Shown here: in pieces, positions 1 through 9,142 of the stretch
Layout of the letters: each line of letters begins with the position of its first letter
Position numbering within the stretch: position 1 is the first letter of the stretch
DNA from: an uncultured Bacteroides sp.
Lineage (GTDB): Bacteria > Bacteroidota > Bacteroidia > Bacteroidales > Bacteroidaceae
Direction: 5' to 3'
NCBI GenBank assembly: GCA_900553815.1
Contig: USEY01000044.1
Coordinates: 1 to 31,655 of the forward strand
DNA: 31,655 bases
Translations under genes and position numbers: made by a program
The notes under the pieces: generated by a model
Seen by the model: the letters and a program-made list of their open reading frames with translations, nothing else
The model's database searches: none
What the model was told of the DNA's origin: nothing

Positions 1-54
1 AACATTGTTGCCAATCATGGCTTTCTTTCCGGTAATTTGACAAATCTTCGACAT
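1..54 (-). CDS. rpmB: 50S ribosomal protein L28, N-terminal part only (cut by window edge)
   Basis: Reading the minus strand from the ATG at 54-52 gives 18 residues starting MSKICQITGKKAMIGNN, the typical N-terminus of Bacteroides ribosomal protein L28 (large-subunit protein, part of the 50S ribosome). The rest lies beyond position 1. It is the third gene in the same direction after tsaD and the CinA-like gene, with a 121-bp gap. That gap holds a TACTTTG sequence on the minus strand, one base short of the Bacteroides -7 consensus, so rpmB may have its own promoter. Identification rests on a short but characteristic stretch. Confidence 0.9.
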   Translation of the reverse strand, partial: MSKICQITGKKAMIGNNV

Positions 55-175
55 TTCTATCTCTTTTTTATAGTTTCTATAACTATTTATTTCAAACAGA
101 GCGCAAAGTAAGCACTTTTATTGTTATAAAACAAGTTTTTCAAGAAATAAATCATTGTATGATAGCCTTTTTTCC

Positions 176-646
176 TTATTTCAGCCTTTCATACAGCATT
201 TCAAGTGCTTTTTTAATAGCATTTTGCACGTTTTCCGCTCTTCCGTTGTCTCCTTCCTGTTTGAAGGTAGAAATTTCATTTTTATAGGCAACTGCAATCC
301 AAACGGTACCTACCGGTTTCTCTTTCGTTCCGCCATCAGGACCTGCTATACCCGAGGTAGCGATAGCACAGTCAGTTTTCAGCGCTTTCATCGCACCATG
401 AGCCATTTCAATGACTGTTTCCCGGCTAACTGCTCCCCATTTTTCCAAAGTCTGCGGGCTCACACCCAGCAAAGACATCTTCACTTCATTGGAATAGGCC
501 ACTATCCCTCCATTAAAGTAGGCAGAGCTTCCAGGTACCGAGGTAATGGCAGCAGCCACCCCTCCACCCGTACAACTTTCTGCGGTGGAAAGGGACATTT
601 TTTTCTCTTTCAGCAATAAGCCTATTTCTTCTTCTATTCTATTCAT
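176..646 (-). CDS. cinA: CinA C-terminal-domain protein (NMN deamidase PncC type)
   Basis: This 156-residue protein is a stand-alone CinA C-terminal domain. The family deamidates nicotinamide mononucleotide to nicotinate mononucleotide in pyridine-nucleotide salvage. Visible signatures are the AESCTGG motif near residues 22-28, the GGIVAYSN segment, and the [10 protein letters not shown] loop followed by [10 protein letters not shown]. The N-terminal molybdopterin-binding-like domain of full CinA is absent, and the length of about 155 residues fits the short form. Its ATG overlaps the 3' end of tsaD by 4 bp, so the two are very probably translationally coupled. Cytoplasmic. Family assignment is secure; enzymatic activity is inferred from the family. 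Confidence 0.93.
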   Translation of the reverse strand: MNRIEEEIGLLLKEKKMSLSTAESCTGGGVAAAITSVPGSSAYFNGGIVAYSNEVKMSLLGVSPQTLEKWGAVSRETVIEMAHGAMKALKTDCAIATSGIAGPDGGTKEKPVGTVWIAVAYKNEISTFKQEGDNGRAENVQNAIKKALEMLYERLK

Positions 647-1665
647 GACAAAGTAACTCTTGAATAAGCCGGTGCTTCCATCGGACAGAAATCCTTATCC
701 AGATACTTAAAGTAACCGGTAATAGCAATCATTGCCGCGTTATCCGTCGTATAGCTGAATTTAGGGATGAATATATCCCATCCAAAACGTTGGGCATGAT
801 CTTTAAAAGCATTTCTCAAACCATTGTTGGCCGAAACGCCTCCTGCTACAGCCACTTGCTTGATATTATATTTCTTGGCAGCTTTTCTCAACTTATCCAT
901 CAGAATATCTACTATGGTAGCTTCCAACGAAGCGGCCAAATCTTCCTTATGATGCTCGATGAAATCGGGGTCTTCTTTCATCCAGTTGCGCAATGAATAA
1001 AGGAAAGACGTCTTCAATCCACTAAAACTGTAATCCAAATCCGGGATATGCGGCTTGCTGAAAGTAAATGCTTTCGGATTACCTTGGCGAGCCAGCCTAT
1101 CTATAATAGGTCCTCCTGGATAACCAAGCCCCATCACTTTGGAGCATTTGTCAATAGCCTCACCCGCAGCATCATCAATTGTTTGTCCCAGAATCTCCAT
1201 ATCATTGTAGGCCTTCACCAGTATGATTTGCGAATTTCCTCCTGAAACCAACAAACAAAGGAACGGGAATTCGGGCAAACGGTTTTCTTCACCTTCAGCT
1301 TTAATGAAATGAGCTAACACATGACCACTCAAGTGATTAACATCAATCATCGGGATTCCGAGCGAACGTGCGAAACCTTTTGCAAAAGAAACGCCAACCA
1401 ACAACGAACCCATCAAACCAGGACCGCGTGTAAAGGCTACCGCACTAAGTTCCTCCTTCTTTACATTAGCACGTTTCAAGGCTTCACTCACCACAGGCAC
1501 AATATTTTGCTGATGTGCTCTCGATGCCAATTCCGGCACTACTCCTCCATACGCTTCATGAACTGCCTGGCTTGCTACTACGTTAGACAACAAATAGCCA
1601 TCACGTATTACCGCAGCCGAAGTATCATCACAAGAAGACTCAATACCTAAAATAATCGTACTCAT
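643..1665 (-). CDS. tsaD: tRNA N6-adenosine threonylcarbamoyltransferase TsaD
   Basis: TsaD transfers the threonylcarbamoyl group from TC-AMP to A37 of ANN-decoding tRNAs (t6A), working with TsaB/TsaE. The 340-residue length is typical. Visible motifs are the N-terminal ASKHA nucleotide-binding segment [22 protein letters not shown] (about 45-51), the metal-binding HxxxH at residues 111-115 (HLSGH), VSGGNSQI, the SFSGLKTSF segment, and the C-terminal TDNAAMIA. Start is the ATG at 1665; the next gene overlaps its end by 4 bp. It is divergent from tamB across a 316-bp gap. Confidence 0.97.
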   Translation of the reverse strand: MSTIILGIESSCDDTSAAVIRDGYLLSNVVASQAVHEAYGGVVPELASRAHQQNIVPVVSEALKRANVKKEELSAVAFTRGPGLMGSLLVGVSFAKGFARSLGIPMIDVNHLSGHVLAHFIKAEGEENRLPEFPFLCLLVSGGNSQIILVKAYNDMEILGQTIDDAAGEAIDKCSKVMGLGYPGGPIIDRLARQGNPKAFTFSKPHIPDLDYSFSGLKTSFLYSLRNWMKEDPDFIEHHKEDLAASLEATIVDILMDKLRKAAKKYNIKQVAVAGGVSANNGLRNAFKDHAQRFGWDIFIPKFSYTTDNAAMIAITGYFKYLDKDFCPMEAPAYSRVTLS

Positions 1666-1859
1666 ATCATTTCACTATTTAAATAGCCAATTCTGTATGC
1701 GGACCGACCTATTCTTCACTCTATATCACTTAAAATGCAATATTGTTTTTTTAAATGATTATGGAGACAATAATCCTGTATAACCTACTCACAAAGACAA
1801 GTGAAAAAAGTAACAGGTTATCACACAAGGTAATCGGACTTATACAGTTAAAAACACTG

Positions 1860-1867
1860 CAAAAGTA
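1860..1867 (-). promoter_or_regulatory. Candidate -7 promoter box for tsaD-cinA(-rpmB)
   Basis: The minus strand reads TACTTTTG, a full match to the Bacteroides -7 consensus TAnnTTTG. I found no TTTG at the expected -33 spacing. The implied leader is about 185 nt. The 316-bp gap at 1666-1981 otherwise holds AT-rich sequence and the tamB promoter candidate; I see no other gene there. Confidence 0.45.
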
Positions 1868-1901
1868 ATGATAAAAGTAGTATTCATAATATATAATTCC
1901 C

Positions 1902-1909
1902 TATTTTTG
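1902..1909 (+). promoter_or_regulatory. Candidate -7 promoter box for tamB
   Basis: TATTTTTG matches the Bacteroides -7 consensus TAnnTTTG. Transcription would start near 1916, about 65 nt before the proposed ATT start at 1982. There is no good -33 TTTG at the usual spacing. A four-codon ATG ORF (1952-1966) in the leader is in the tamB frame but ends in two stop codons. Confidence 0.4.
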
Positions 1910-1981
1910 TAGCAACAAAAACAATTTGCCCATTTTTTTCGGCAAACAGACATGCTTTTAATTTAATAAAAACATCCGCCT

Positions 1982-4900
1982 ATTAAAACTATAAAAAGAA
2001 CAGTCCGTTGGATTATCGGTGTCATCATTGGTCTGTACATCGGTATCATTTTGCTGCTGAACATACCTTATGTACAACTGCAACTTTCTCATTATGCTTC
2101 ATCCGAACTAACTAAACTATTAAAAAGCGAAGTCAGCATCGGACGGATAAACATGGGACTGCTGAACCGCATCATACTGACAGACGTCTCCCTTCAGGAC
2201 CAGTCAAAAAAAGATTTACTGAAAATCACTCGCCTATCAGCTAAATTCGACATTATTTCCTTGCTCTCAGGCCGCATATCCATCAGTAGTGTCCAATTGT
2301 TCGGTTTCAATATCAACCTTGAGAAGGATACTCCTGACTCTCCTGCCAACTTCCAATTTATACTTGACGCTTTCGCTCCCAAAGAAGAAAAGAAAGAGAA
2401 AAGCGAATTGGACTTACGCATCAACTCCATTCTAATACGAAGAGGAAAAGTGGCCTACAACGTACATTCTGCCGCATATACACCCGGCAAATTCAATGCA
2501 AACCACATCCAACTAAATAATATTATTGCCAATATTTCGCTCAAAGCCTTGCAAAGCGATTCTATCAATGCCTCTATCAAACGCATGAGCATAGAAGAAG
2601 CCAATTCTGGATTTGAACTGAAAAAACTGAGTCTGAAACTGACAGCCAATGACCAACAAATGAATGTAGGCAATTTCCAAATAGAAATGCCCAACACATC
2701 ATTAAGTATGGACACTATCGAAATGAAGTACGACAGTCTGGCCGACTTCAAGGACTTTGCCCGCAAGGTTCACTTTTCTTTCCAAATATTACCTTCTGCA
2801 TTTACGCTCAAGGATATTTCAGCATTCATACCTGCATTTGCCAATTTCAAGGAAGCACTTTACATAGAAACAAAGGCCCACGGAACCATAGACCAACTAT
2901 CCTGCCCGCTCCTCAAAATCTATGCAGGCAACAATTTCGAACTTACCGGAGATGCCACCCTGCAAGACCTATCAAACCCGCAGGATGCATATATATTTGG
3001 TACACTCTCCAGACTATATTTATCGCCCAACGGCGTATCATTTCTTGTCAGAAATCTTAGCAAAGACAATAAAGGTACTCCCTCGCCCATTCTCCGCAAT
3101 CTGGGTAGCATTTCTTTTGACGGTGAAATCTCCGGTTATTTCAATGACCTTGTTACCTATGGCCGCTTCAGGACAGACATAGGCACCCTGCGAACAGACT
3201 TAAAAATAAGCTCGGATAAAGAGAAAAACAGCTTTTCTTATTCCGGCGGTATCAAAACTGCCAAGTTCAAACTGGGGAAAATGCTAAGCAACAACAAGCT
3301 TGGCGACATCACCCTGAACATGGAAGTAAAAGGCAGACACATACCAGACCGATACCCGTCCATCGTTCTGAAAGGCTTGGTTTCATCCATAGATTACAGC
3401 GAATACACCTACGAAAACATAACCCTCGATGGCGAATACGAGAAAGGTGGTTTTTACGGTAAAGCCATGCTTGACGATGAAAACGCTGCGGTAGTTATCA
3501 ACGGAATTATCAATACCGAATCTGCCATCCCCACTTTCAACTTCCAGGCTGATATCAGCCGTTTCCGTCCCAACGACCTGAACCTGACAAAGAAGTATGA
3601 AGGCGCAGAAGTTTCGCTGAAAATAAAAGCAAACTTTACTGGAGGTTCTATTGATGAAATGAACGGAAATATCAATATAGACAGTTTGCGTTATACGTCC
3701 CCGGAAACAGACTACTTTATGGATAATCTGAATATTACGGCCGCTATCCAAGAGCACAACCGCAAGCAGATAATGATAAAGTCACCTTTCCTGCGGGGTA
3801 ACATAGAAGGCGACTATTCTTACAAGACACTGCCCACCAGTGTCATCAATATCATGCGCAAGTACATACCAACCCTTTTACCGGCTCCGCAAAAAGAAAT
3901 AAAGACTCAAAACAACTTCCAATTTGATTTATACATCGCCAATACGAATCCATTATCCGATATTTTCCAGATTCCATTGAAAATATACACGCCTTCTACC
4001 ATCAAAGGATATTTTGACGACAATAACAAACGATTCCGCCTTGAAGGCTATTTTCCTCGACTGCGCTACAAAGACAAATTCTTTGAGTCGGGCATGATTT
4101 TCTGCGAAACCCCTAACGACCGTATCAACGCCCGAATCAGATTCAATAACCGGCAATCAAAAGGTGCGGTTAACGTCGCCATCGAAGCGCAAGCTCATAA
4201 TGATACCATTGAGGCAACACTCAACTGGGGCAACAGCAGTGAAGTGACATACAGCGGCAAACTGTCTGCTGCAGCCCATTTCCTGCGCCATGAATCCGAT
4301 GAAAAGGAGCAAAAACACCGAAAGAAAAAGAAAACGAAAGCTGCATTGCAAACCGTTATCGACATACGGCCTACACACGTCATACTCAATGACACTTTAT
4401 GGCAAATACATCCGGCCAAGGTGATGATTGACTCTGGCAAAGTACATATCAATGACTTCTATTTCAGTCATCAAGACCGACACTTACGCATCAACGGCAC
4501 CATTTCCAACCAGCCGACCGACACTATACGTATCAATTTGAAGGATATTAACATCGGCTATGTATTTGATATTGCTGATTTAGGTGTAAACTTCAAGGGT
4601 GAAGCTACCGGACCGGCCTATGCCTGTGGTGTTTTGGGTACCCCCGTCATGAATACGGATTTGAAAATCAAAGACATGGGGCTGAACGACGGTCTGCTGG
4701 GCGATGCTGACATACATGGCGAGTGGCACCACGAGAACAAAGCCATTTATCTGGATGCCGACATACGTGAAAAAGATATTGCCCGAACGCGTGTCAAAGG
4801 CTTTATCTACCCTATCAAACCAACCAGTGCCCTCGACCTGCAAATTCATGCAGAAAATACGAACTTAAAATTCATACATTATTATATGAGTTCCATCACG

Positions 4901-6541
4901 TCCGATTTTTCCGGACGGGTAAGTGGAAACGTACATTTTTATGGCAAGTTCAAAGGACTAACGATGGATGGAAAAGTGTTGGGCGATGCCAACATGAAAA
5001 TAGATGTACTCAACACGACCTACAACATCAAAGACAGTATTTTAATAGAACCCGGTGGATTGACATTTACAAACAACCGTGTATTCGATACCTATGGACA
5101 CCAAGGCCGGGCAAACGGCTATCTGCACTACCGTCACTTTAAGGATTTGAACTACCGGATATTGTTCGATGTTGACAATATGCTTGTAATGAACACAAAA
5201 GAGTCTCCCGAATTTCCATTCTATGGTACTGTCTATGCTACCGGAAATGCCACCATCTCAGGAAACGCACAGGACGGCGTAAATATTAACGTGGCCGTAA
5301 CCACCAATCGCAACTCCAGTTTTACCTACATAAAAGACTATGTATCATCGGCTACCAGCAACCAGTTCATCAAGTTTGTAGACAAAACGCCACGACGTGC
5401 CATTCAGGACTCCGTGCAAATCATATCTGAGTATGAACGCGAGCAGCAGAAACAAGAGGAGGAAGAAAATGAAACTGATATCCGCCTGAACCTACTGGTG
5501 GACGCTACCCCCGACGCCACCATGAAAATCATCATGGACCCCATTGCTGGCGACTACATCAGTGGCCGAGGAACAGGAAACATACGCACTGAGTTCTACA
5601 ATAAAGGTGATGTCCGTATGTTTGGCAACTACCGCATCAGCCAGGGTGTCTACAAATTCAGTTTGCAGGAAGTCATACGCAAAGACTTTAATATACAAGA
5701 AGGAAGCACCATCGACTTCAACGGCGATCCGCTCAATGCCTCCATGAACATAAAAGCCAGCTATCTGGTGAACTCGGCGTCATTGAACGACCTGATGCCC
5801 AATGCCAGTGACTATGTAAACCAAACAAACGTAAGGGTAAATTGCATCATGGACCTGACCGGACAGCTCACCTCGCCTGATATTAAACTGGGATTGGAAT
5901 TACCCAACGAGCGGGATGAAATACAGGCACTCGTCAGAAACTACATCCCCACAGACGAACAAATGAACATGCAGATTCTGTACTTGCTAAGTATTGGAAA
6001 GTTCTATACCCCCGAAAATGTAGATGGTACACAAAACTCCAATATGATGTCAAGTGTACTATCCTCTACTCTTTCAGGGCAGCTCAACAATGCACTGGAG
6101 CATATCATTGACAATAACAACTGGAATATTGGCACCAACTTCAGCACCGGAGAAAAAGGGTGGACAGACATGGAGTTTGAAGGAATGCTGTCCGGGCAAC
6201 TGCTTAATAACCGCCTGCTGATAAACGGAAACTTCGGTTACCGTGACAATCCGATGGCCAACACCAATTTTGTGGGCGACTTTGAAGCTGAATGGCTTGT
6301 CACACGTTCGGGCGACATACGTCTGAAAGCCTACAATGAAACCAACGACCGCTATTACACCAAAACCAACCTCACTACCCAAGGTATAGGCATCATCTTC
6401 CGTAAGGAATTTGATAAGTGGAACGAACTGTTATTCTGGAATCGTTGGAAAATAAACAGGCTGAAACGGGAACAGGCCAAAAAGAAAGCGGCAGAGGAAG
6501 CCCAGAAAGAAAAAGCAGCTACCACATCGAAAGACAAATAA
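1982..6541 (+). CDS. tamB: TamB-like translocation/assembly module protein (DUF490), unusual start codon
   Basis: A very long envelope protein of about 1,500 residues. TamB-family proteins are inner-membrane-anchored, periplasm-spanning beta-helical bridges linked to outer-membrane protein assembly or lipid transport. An N-terminal hydrophobic anchor (codons from about 2009 to 2065, WIIGVIIGLYIGIILLL) is followed by long beta-rich AsmA/TamB repeats. The last ~400 residues look like the TamB C-terminal domain, including a stretch near GDYISGRGTGNI and a barrel-like C-terminal end. A basic tract (KHRKKKKTK) lies near the middle. The first ATG/GTG/TTG in frame is TTG at 2051, inside the anchor. 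The frame stays open back to a stop at 1967-1969, and the natural N-terminus (KTIKRTVRWIIG) fits an ATT start at 1982. The start is inferred; the family call is strong. Confidence 0.88.
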   Translation: MKTIKRTVRWIIGVIIGLYIGIILLLNIPYVQLQLSHYASSELTKLLKSEVSIGRINMGLLNRIILTDVSLQDQSKKDLLKITRLSAKFDIISLLSGRISISSVQLFGFNINLEKDTPDSPANFQFILDAFAPKEEKKEKSELDLRINSILIRRGKVAYNVHSAAYTPGKFNANHIQLNNIIANISLKALQSDSINASIKRMSIEEANSGFELKKLSLKLTANDQQMNVGNFQIEMPNTSLSMDTIEMKYDSLADFKDFARKVHFSFQILPSAFTLKDISAFIPAFANFKEALYIETKAHGTIDQLSCPLLKIYAGNNFELTGDATLQDLSNPQDAYIFGTLSRLYLSPNGVSFLVRNLSKDNKGTPSPILRNLGSISFDGEISGYFNDLVTYGRFRTDIGTLRTDLKISSDKEKNSFSYSGGIKTAKFKLGKMLSNNKLGDITLNMEVKGRHIPDRYPSIVLKGLVSSIDYSEYTYENITLDGEYEKGGFYGKAMLDDENAAVVINGIINTESAIPTFNFQADISRFRPNDLNLTKKYEGAEVSLKIKANFTGGSIDEMNGNINIDSLRYTSPETDYFMDNLNITAAIQEHNRKQIMIKSPFLRGNIEGDYSYKTLPTSVINIMRKYIPTLLPAPQKEIKTQNNFQFDLYIANTNPLSDIFQIPLKIYTPSTIKGYFDDNNKRFRLEGYFPRLRYKDKFFESGMIFCETPNDRINARIRFNNRQSKGAVNVAIEAQAHNDTIEATLNWGNSSEVTYSGKLSAAAHFLRHESDEKEQKHRKKKKTKAALQTVIDIRPTHVILNDTLWQIHPAKVMIDSGKVHINDFYFSHQDRHLRINGTISNQPTDTIRINLKDINIGYVFDIADLGVNFKGEATGPAYACGVLGTPVMNTDLKIKDMGLNDGLLGDADIHGEWHHENKAIYLDADIREKDIARTRVKGFIYPIKPTSALDLQIHAENTNLKFIHYYMSSITSDFSGRVSGNVHFYGKFKGLTMDGKVLGDANMKIDVLNTTYNIKDSILIEPGGLTFTNNRVFDTYGHQGRANGYLHYRHFKDLNYRILFDVDNMLVMNTKESPEFPFYGTVYATGNATISGNAQDGVNINVAVTTNRNSSFTYIKDYVSSATSNQFIKFVDKTPRRAIQDSVQIISEYEREQQKQEEEENETDIRLNLLVDATPDATMKIIMDPIAGDYISGRGTGNIRTEFYNKGDVRMFGNYRISQGVYKFSLQEVIRKDFNIQEGSTIDFNGDPLNASMNIKASYLVNSASLNDLMPNASDYVNQTNVRVNCIMDLTGQLTSPDIKLGLELPNERDEIQALVRNYIPTDEQMNMQILYLLSIGKFYTPENVDGTQNSNMMSSVLSSTLSGQLNNALEHIIDNNNWNIGTNFSTGEKGWTDMEFEGMLSGQLLNNRLLINGNFGYRDNPMANTNFVGDFEAEWLVTRSGDIRLKAYNETNDRYYTKTNLTTQGIGIIFRKEFDKWNELLFWNRWKINRLKREQAKKKAAEEAQKEKAATTSKDK

Positions 6542-6609
6542 AGGCTGTTTTTCTCAACATACTGCCATTTAGCGTAAGCAAAGAATTTTCCACTACCAAC
6601 CGGTAAGAG

Positions 6610-6645
6610 AAGATGCTTCACATACGTTCAGCATGACAGAGCGAC
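6610..6645. repeat. Possible dispersed intergenic repeat between tamB and the NUDIX gene
   Basis: The sequence reads agatgcttc-N11-agcatgac. It has short inverted arms ATGCT (6613-6617) and AGCAT (6630-6634), followed by gacagagcg. It resembles the widespread 'gatgcttc...cagcatgaca' intergenic repeat that I recall from many bacterial genomes; this is from memory and was not checked. The rest of the 184-bp gap at 6542-6725 contains nothing else I can name. Confidence 0.3.
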
Positions 6646-6725
6646 AAGTTCAAATTCAATAGAATTGAGAACAGAGGAAGTCAAACTTGAATAATCATTC
6701 ATCAAACCGATAAACACCAACAACC

Positions 6726-7280
6726 ATGAACAACGATGAAAAAAAATGGGAAATACTCCACTCTGAGTATCTGATACGACGCCCCTGGCTGACAGCCCGA
6801 CGCGACCACATACGCATGCCCAATGGTGTTGAAAACCCTGAATACTATGTATTGGAATACCCTGACTGGGTAAACGTCATTGCCATCACAAGTGACGGCC
6901 ACTTTCTGATGGAACGGCAATATCGTCATGGACTGCAATGGACAGGATATGAAATTTGTGCCGGGGTATGCGAAGCGGGCGAAACTCCCTTGGAGTCGGC
7001 ACAACGCGAACTCTATGAAGAAACCGGCTACGGTGGCGGCACATGGACACCACACATGCTTCTTTCTGCCAACACCAGCACCATGACCAACCTCTGCCAT
7101 TGCTTCATAGCCACCGGCGTAGAGCGTCTGTCAGAACAACATCTGGAAGAAACCGAGGACATCAGCATTCATCTACTTAGTGTAGACGAGGTACGCAGCC
7201 TGCTTACCGGCAATGAAATACGCCAGGCACTGATGGCAGCTCCCTTATGGAAATATTTTGCAGAAAACCATCTGTTATAG
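6726..7280 (+). CDS. NUDIX hydrolase (ADP-ribose pyrophosphatase-like)
   Basis: NUDIX enzymes cleave nucleoside diphosphates linked to another moiety. The 184-residue protein carries a perfect NUDIX box, Gx5Ex7REUxEExGU, at residues 80-102 (GVCEAGE...RELYEETGY). The preceding strand (VNVIAITSDGHFLMERQYRHG) and the length resemble ADP-ribose/sugar pyrophosphatases, but the substrate is a guess. Start is the ATG at 6726 after an AT-rich leader. It ends convergently with the NlpE-like gene, separated by a strong hairpin. Confidence 0.9.
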   Translation: MNNDEKKWEILHSEYLIRRPWLTARRDHIRMPNGVENPEYYVLEYPDWVNVIAITSDGHFLMERQYRHGLQWTGYEICAGVCEAGETPLESAQRELYEETGYGGGTWTPHMLLSANTSTMTNLCHCFIATGVERLSEQHLEETEDISIHLLSVDEVRSLLTGNEIRQALMAAPLWKYFAENHLL

Positions 7281-7310
7281 TCCTCCTATTTTCTCCACTT
7301 CTGCATATAA

Positions 7311-7362
7311 AAAGTGCTGATGATTTCCGCTATCAACATCATACGGCATTCATCAGCACTTT
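7311..7362. terminator. Bidirectional terminator hairpin
   Basis: A perfect 13-bp inverted repeat: AAAGTGCTGATGA at 7311-7323 pairs with TCATCAGCACTTT at 7350-7362 across a 26-nt loop. It lies between the convergent NUDIX (+) and NlpE-like (-) genes, with A/T-rich flanks on both sides. Confidence 0.75.
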
Positions 7363-7391
7363 CTATAAAAATCTATTATCCCCAAAAAGAA

Positions 7392-8165
7392 TTATTGCAG
7401 CTGCAAAGTATAGTTCAACTTCGACTCAATAGGCTTCAGCTCACGGTCAAGCATGGTCAGTTTATTGCCTTCATAAAGAAAGTTCATGGTATCTTCTTCT
7501 TTGTCAAAAGGCACAAACTGAAAGACGGTAGCATTTTTATCTACAGCATTTCCGCGCAAAGTATATTGACGTCCGCAAAACTCTATCCTCGAATCCTTTC
7601 CATTTTCAGCTTCCAGATAAGTCAAACTGGCTCTGAAAACACCGTCACCGCTATGCTCGTAATTATAGAGGGTAATATCATATACAATGCCCGGACAAGA
7701 AGCTGCCGGAAGCGTTCCCCGATAGACACGTGTCTGCAACTCTCCCGTCCCCTCTACTTTCTTCAGCGAATCCAGTAAATTAACGTTTTCCTTTGCTTGC
7801 GGAATTTCAGCGACTTTATAATAATCAATCCGATACATTCCCCCTTTTCCCAGTTTCATGCTGTCAGCCGTCAGCTCCACAATTTCCAGTGTATCCGTAA
7901 AGTCGATTGTCTGTCCATTGCCAATACTTTTTCCCGCCAGCACCAACTTGCCATCTTTCTGGCTCCACGACTCATATTTCAACGTAGCCATACCTATGGA
8001 AGAAGCTGTTCCATCGGCATTCAGTGTCACTCCCTGCACAAACTGAGAGTTGGCAGGCATCACCTCCAACCAATTTCCCACAAACTCATTCTCTTGTCTC
8101 TGCGTAGCTGTGTGACACGATGCCAGTATACAGGATGCCACCGCCAGAATCATTGATTTTTTCAT
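7392..8165 (-). CDS. NlpE-like lipoprotein (lipocalin-like region plus NlpE_N-type domain)
   Basis: The 257-residue protein starts with a lipoprotein signal (ILASC, lipidated Cys at residue 17), so it should be exported and membrane-anchored. Residues ~28-110 (GNWLEV...GVTLNADGTASSIG...) look like a small lipocalin-type beta domain common in Bacteroides lipoproteins. Residues ~145-257 (YRGTLPAASCPGI...LTMLDRELKPIESKLNYTL) resemble the NlpE N-terminal domain of copper and envelope-stress lipoproteins. NlpE usually has a CxxC at this point (CADCPG); here the first Cys is Ala. Function is unknown; a role in envelope or metal stress is only an inference. Start is the ATG at 8165, after a leader with two hairpins and a well-formed promoter. 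Confidence 0.75.
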   Translation of the reverse strand: MKKSMILAVASCILASCHTATQRQENEFVGNWLEVMPANSQFVQGVTLNADGTASSIGMATLKYESWSQKDGKLVLAGKSIGNGQTIDFTDTLEIVELTADSMKLGKGGMYRIDYYKVAEIPQAKENVNLLDSLKKVEGTGELQTRVYRGTLPAASCPGIVYDITLYNYEHSGDGVFRASLTYLEAENGKDSRIEFCGRQYTLRGNAVDKNATVFQFVPFDKEEDTMNFLYEGNKLTMLDRELKPIESKLNYTLQLQ

Positions 8166-8197
8166 GTCTTTCCTTTTTTAAAGTTAATTATCTACGA

Positions 8198-8260
8198 AAG
8201 TTCCGGGCTTGCCGAAACTTGAATTGTCTATAAAGCAACCAGACATGCCATCGTGTCTGG
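8198..8260 (-). promoter_or_regulatory. Structured 5' leader of the NlpE-like gene (two hairpins)
   Basis: On the minus strand the leader contains CCAGACA-N8-TGTCTGG (8260-8239, 7-bp stem) and then AAGTTTCGG-N5-CCGGAACTT (8220-8198, 9 pairs including one G-U). The predicted transcription start (~8260) places the first hairpin at the very 5' end of the mRNA. No U-tract follows the second hairpin, so it looks more like an mRNA-stability or control element than a terminator. Confidence 0.45.
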
Positions 8261-8266
8261 ACATAG

Positions 8267-8297
8267 CAAAAATAGAGAAAAAATCATTCTACACAAA
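8267..8297 (-). promoter_or_regulatory. Bacteroides-type promoter of the NlpE-like gene
   Basis: The minus strand reads TTTG (8297-8294), 19 bp, then TATTTTTG (8274-8267). Both the -33 (TTTG) and -7 (TAnnTTTG) elements match at the usual spacing, making this the best standard promoter in the window. The remaining gap up to 8523 is AT-rich, with a -7-like TACTTTTA at 8502-8509 for the next gene. Confidence 0.7.
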
Positions 8298-8523
8298 CAA
8301 CAAAGTATTTTCATATATAAAGTAGTGCAAGCAATGTACAAAATATTATCAGTACCACATGAAATATATTTTCAAGAACAGCTTATCAATAAGATTCATC
8401 AGCTCATTTGAAGAGGAACTAGCTTCTGTACGAAGCATTTTTTCATGAGCAACCAGCAAAAAATATATAAGCCACTGTGTATTTTTTCATTTTATATATG
8501 CTACTTTTACCGGAAAAACAAGC

Positions 8524-9123
8524 ATGCAAGCAAATGACATGAAAAAGACAGAAAAGCAAAAGGCAGCCGAAGGACTGCTCTATGATGCCAATAACGACCC
8601 TGAACTGCAACAGGAAATGCTGAAGACCCGCTGCCTGCTGCATGAATACAACCAGCTATCGCCCGACCGTACCCAGGAACGCGACAACCTGATACGCCGC
8701 ATTGTCAACATGGACAAAGGTGGTTGCATCATTTCACCCTTCTACTGCGACTACGGCTACCACATCCACATTGGCAAAAACTTCTTTGCCAATACCAACC
8801 TGGTCATCCTCGACGGAGCCGACGTCTGCATAGGTAACAATGTATTCATTGCTCCCAACGTGGGTATCTACACAGCCGGACACCCGCTGGACATCAGCCA
8901 ACGCAATGCCGGACTGGAATATGCCTACCCCATCCGCATTGGCAACAATGTGTGGATTGGCGGCAATGTGGTCATCCTGCCCGGAGTAACCATAGGCGAC
9001 GGTGCCGTCATCGGTGCCGGAAGTGTCGTGACAAGAGATATTCCACCCCATACACTGGCCGTGGGCAATCCGTGCCGTCCGCTACGGAAGATTACAGAAA
9101 ATCCATCATTACATAACATTTAA
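8524..9123 (+). CDS. Sugar O-acetyltransferase (maltose/galactoside acetyltransferase-like, hexapeptide repeat)
   Basis: The 199-residue protein has the MAT/GAT layout: an N-terminal helical 'mac' segment (EKQKAAEGLLYDANNDPEL), then left-handed beta-helix hexapeptide repeats (IGKNFFANTNLVILDGADVCIGNN, IGNNVWIGGNVVILPGVTIGDGAVIGAGSVV). It should transfer acetyl from acetyl-CoA to a sugar hydroxyl; the probable catalytic His is in the AGHPLD segment. Two starts are possible: ATG 8524 or ATG 8539. A TACTTTTA box at 8502-8509 would put the mRNA start only ~8 nt before 8524, which slightly favours 8539. It is followed after 19 bp by the MBL gene, probably one operon. Confidence 0.92.
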   Translation: MQANDMKKTEKQKAAEGLLYDANNDPELQQEMLKTRCLLHEYNQLSPDRTQERDNLIRRIVNMDKGGCIISPFYCDYGYHIHIGKNFFANTNLVILDGADVCIGNNVFIAPNVGIYTAGHPLDISQRNAGLEYAYPIRIGNNVWIGGNVVILPGVTIGDGAVIGAGSVVTRDIPPHTLAVGNPCRPLRKITENPSLHNI

Positions 9124-9142
9124 TCATTTCAAACTCCAGACA

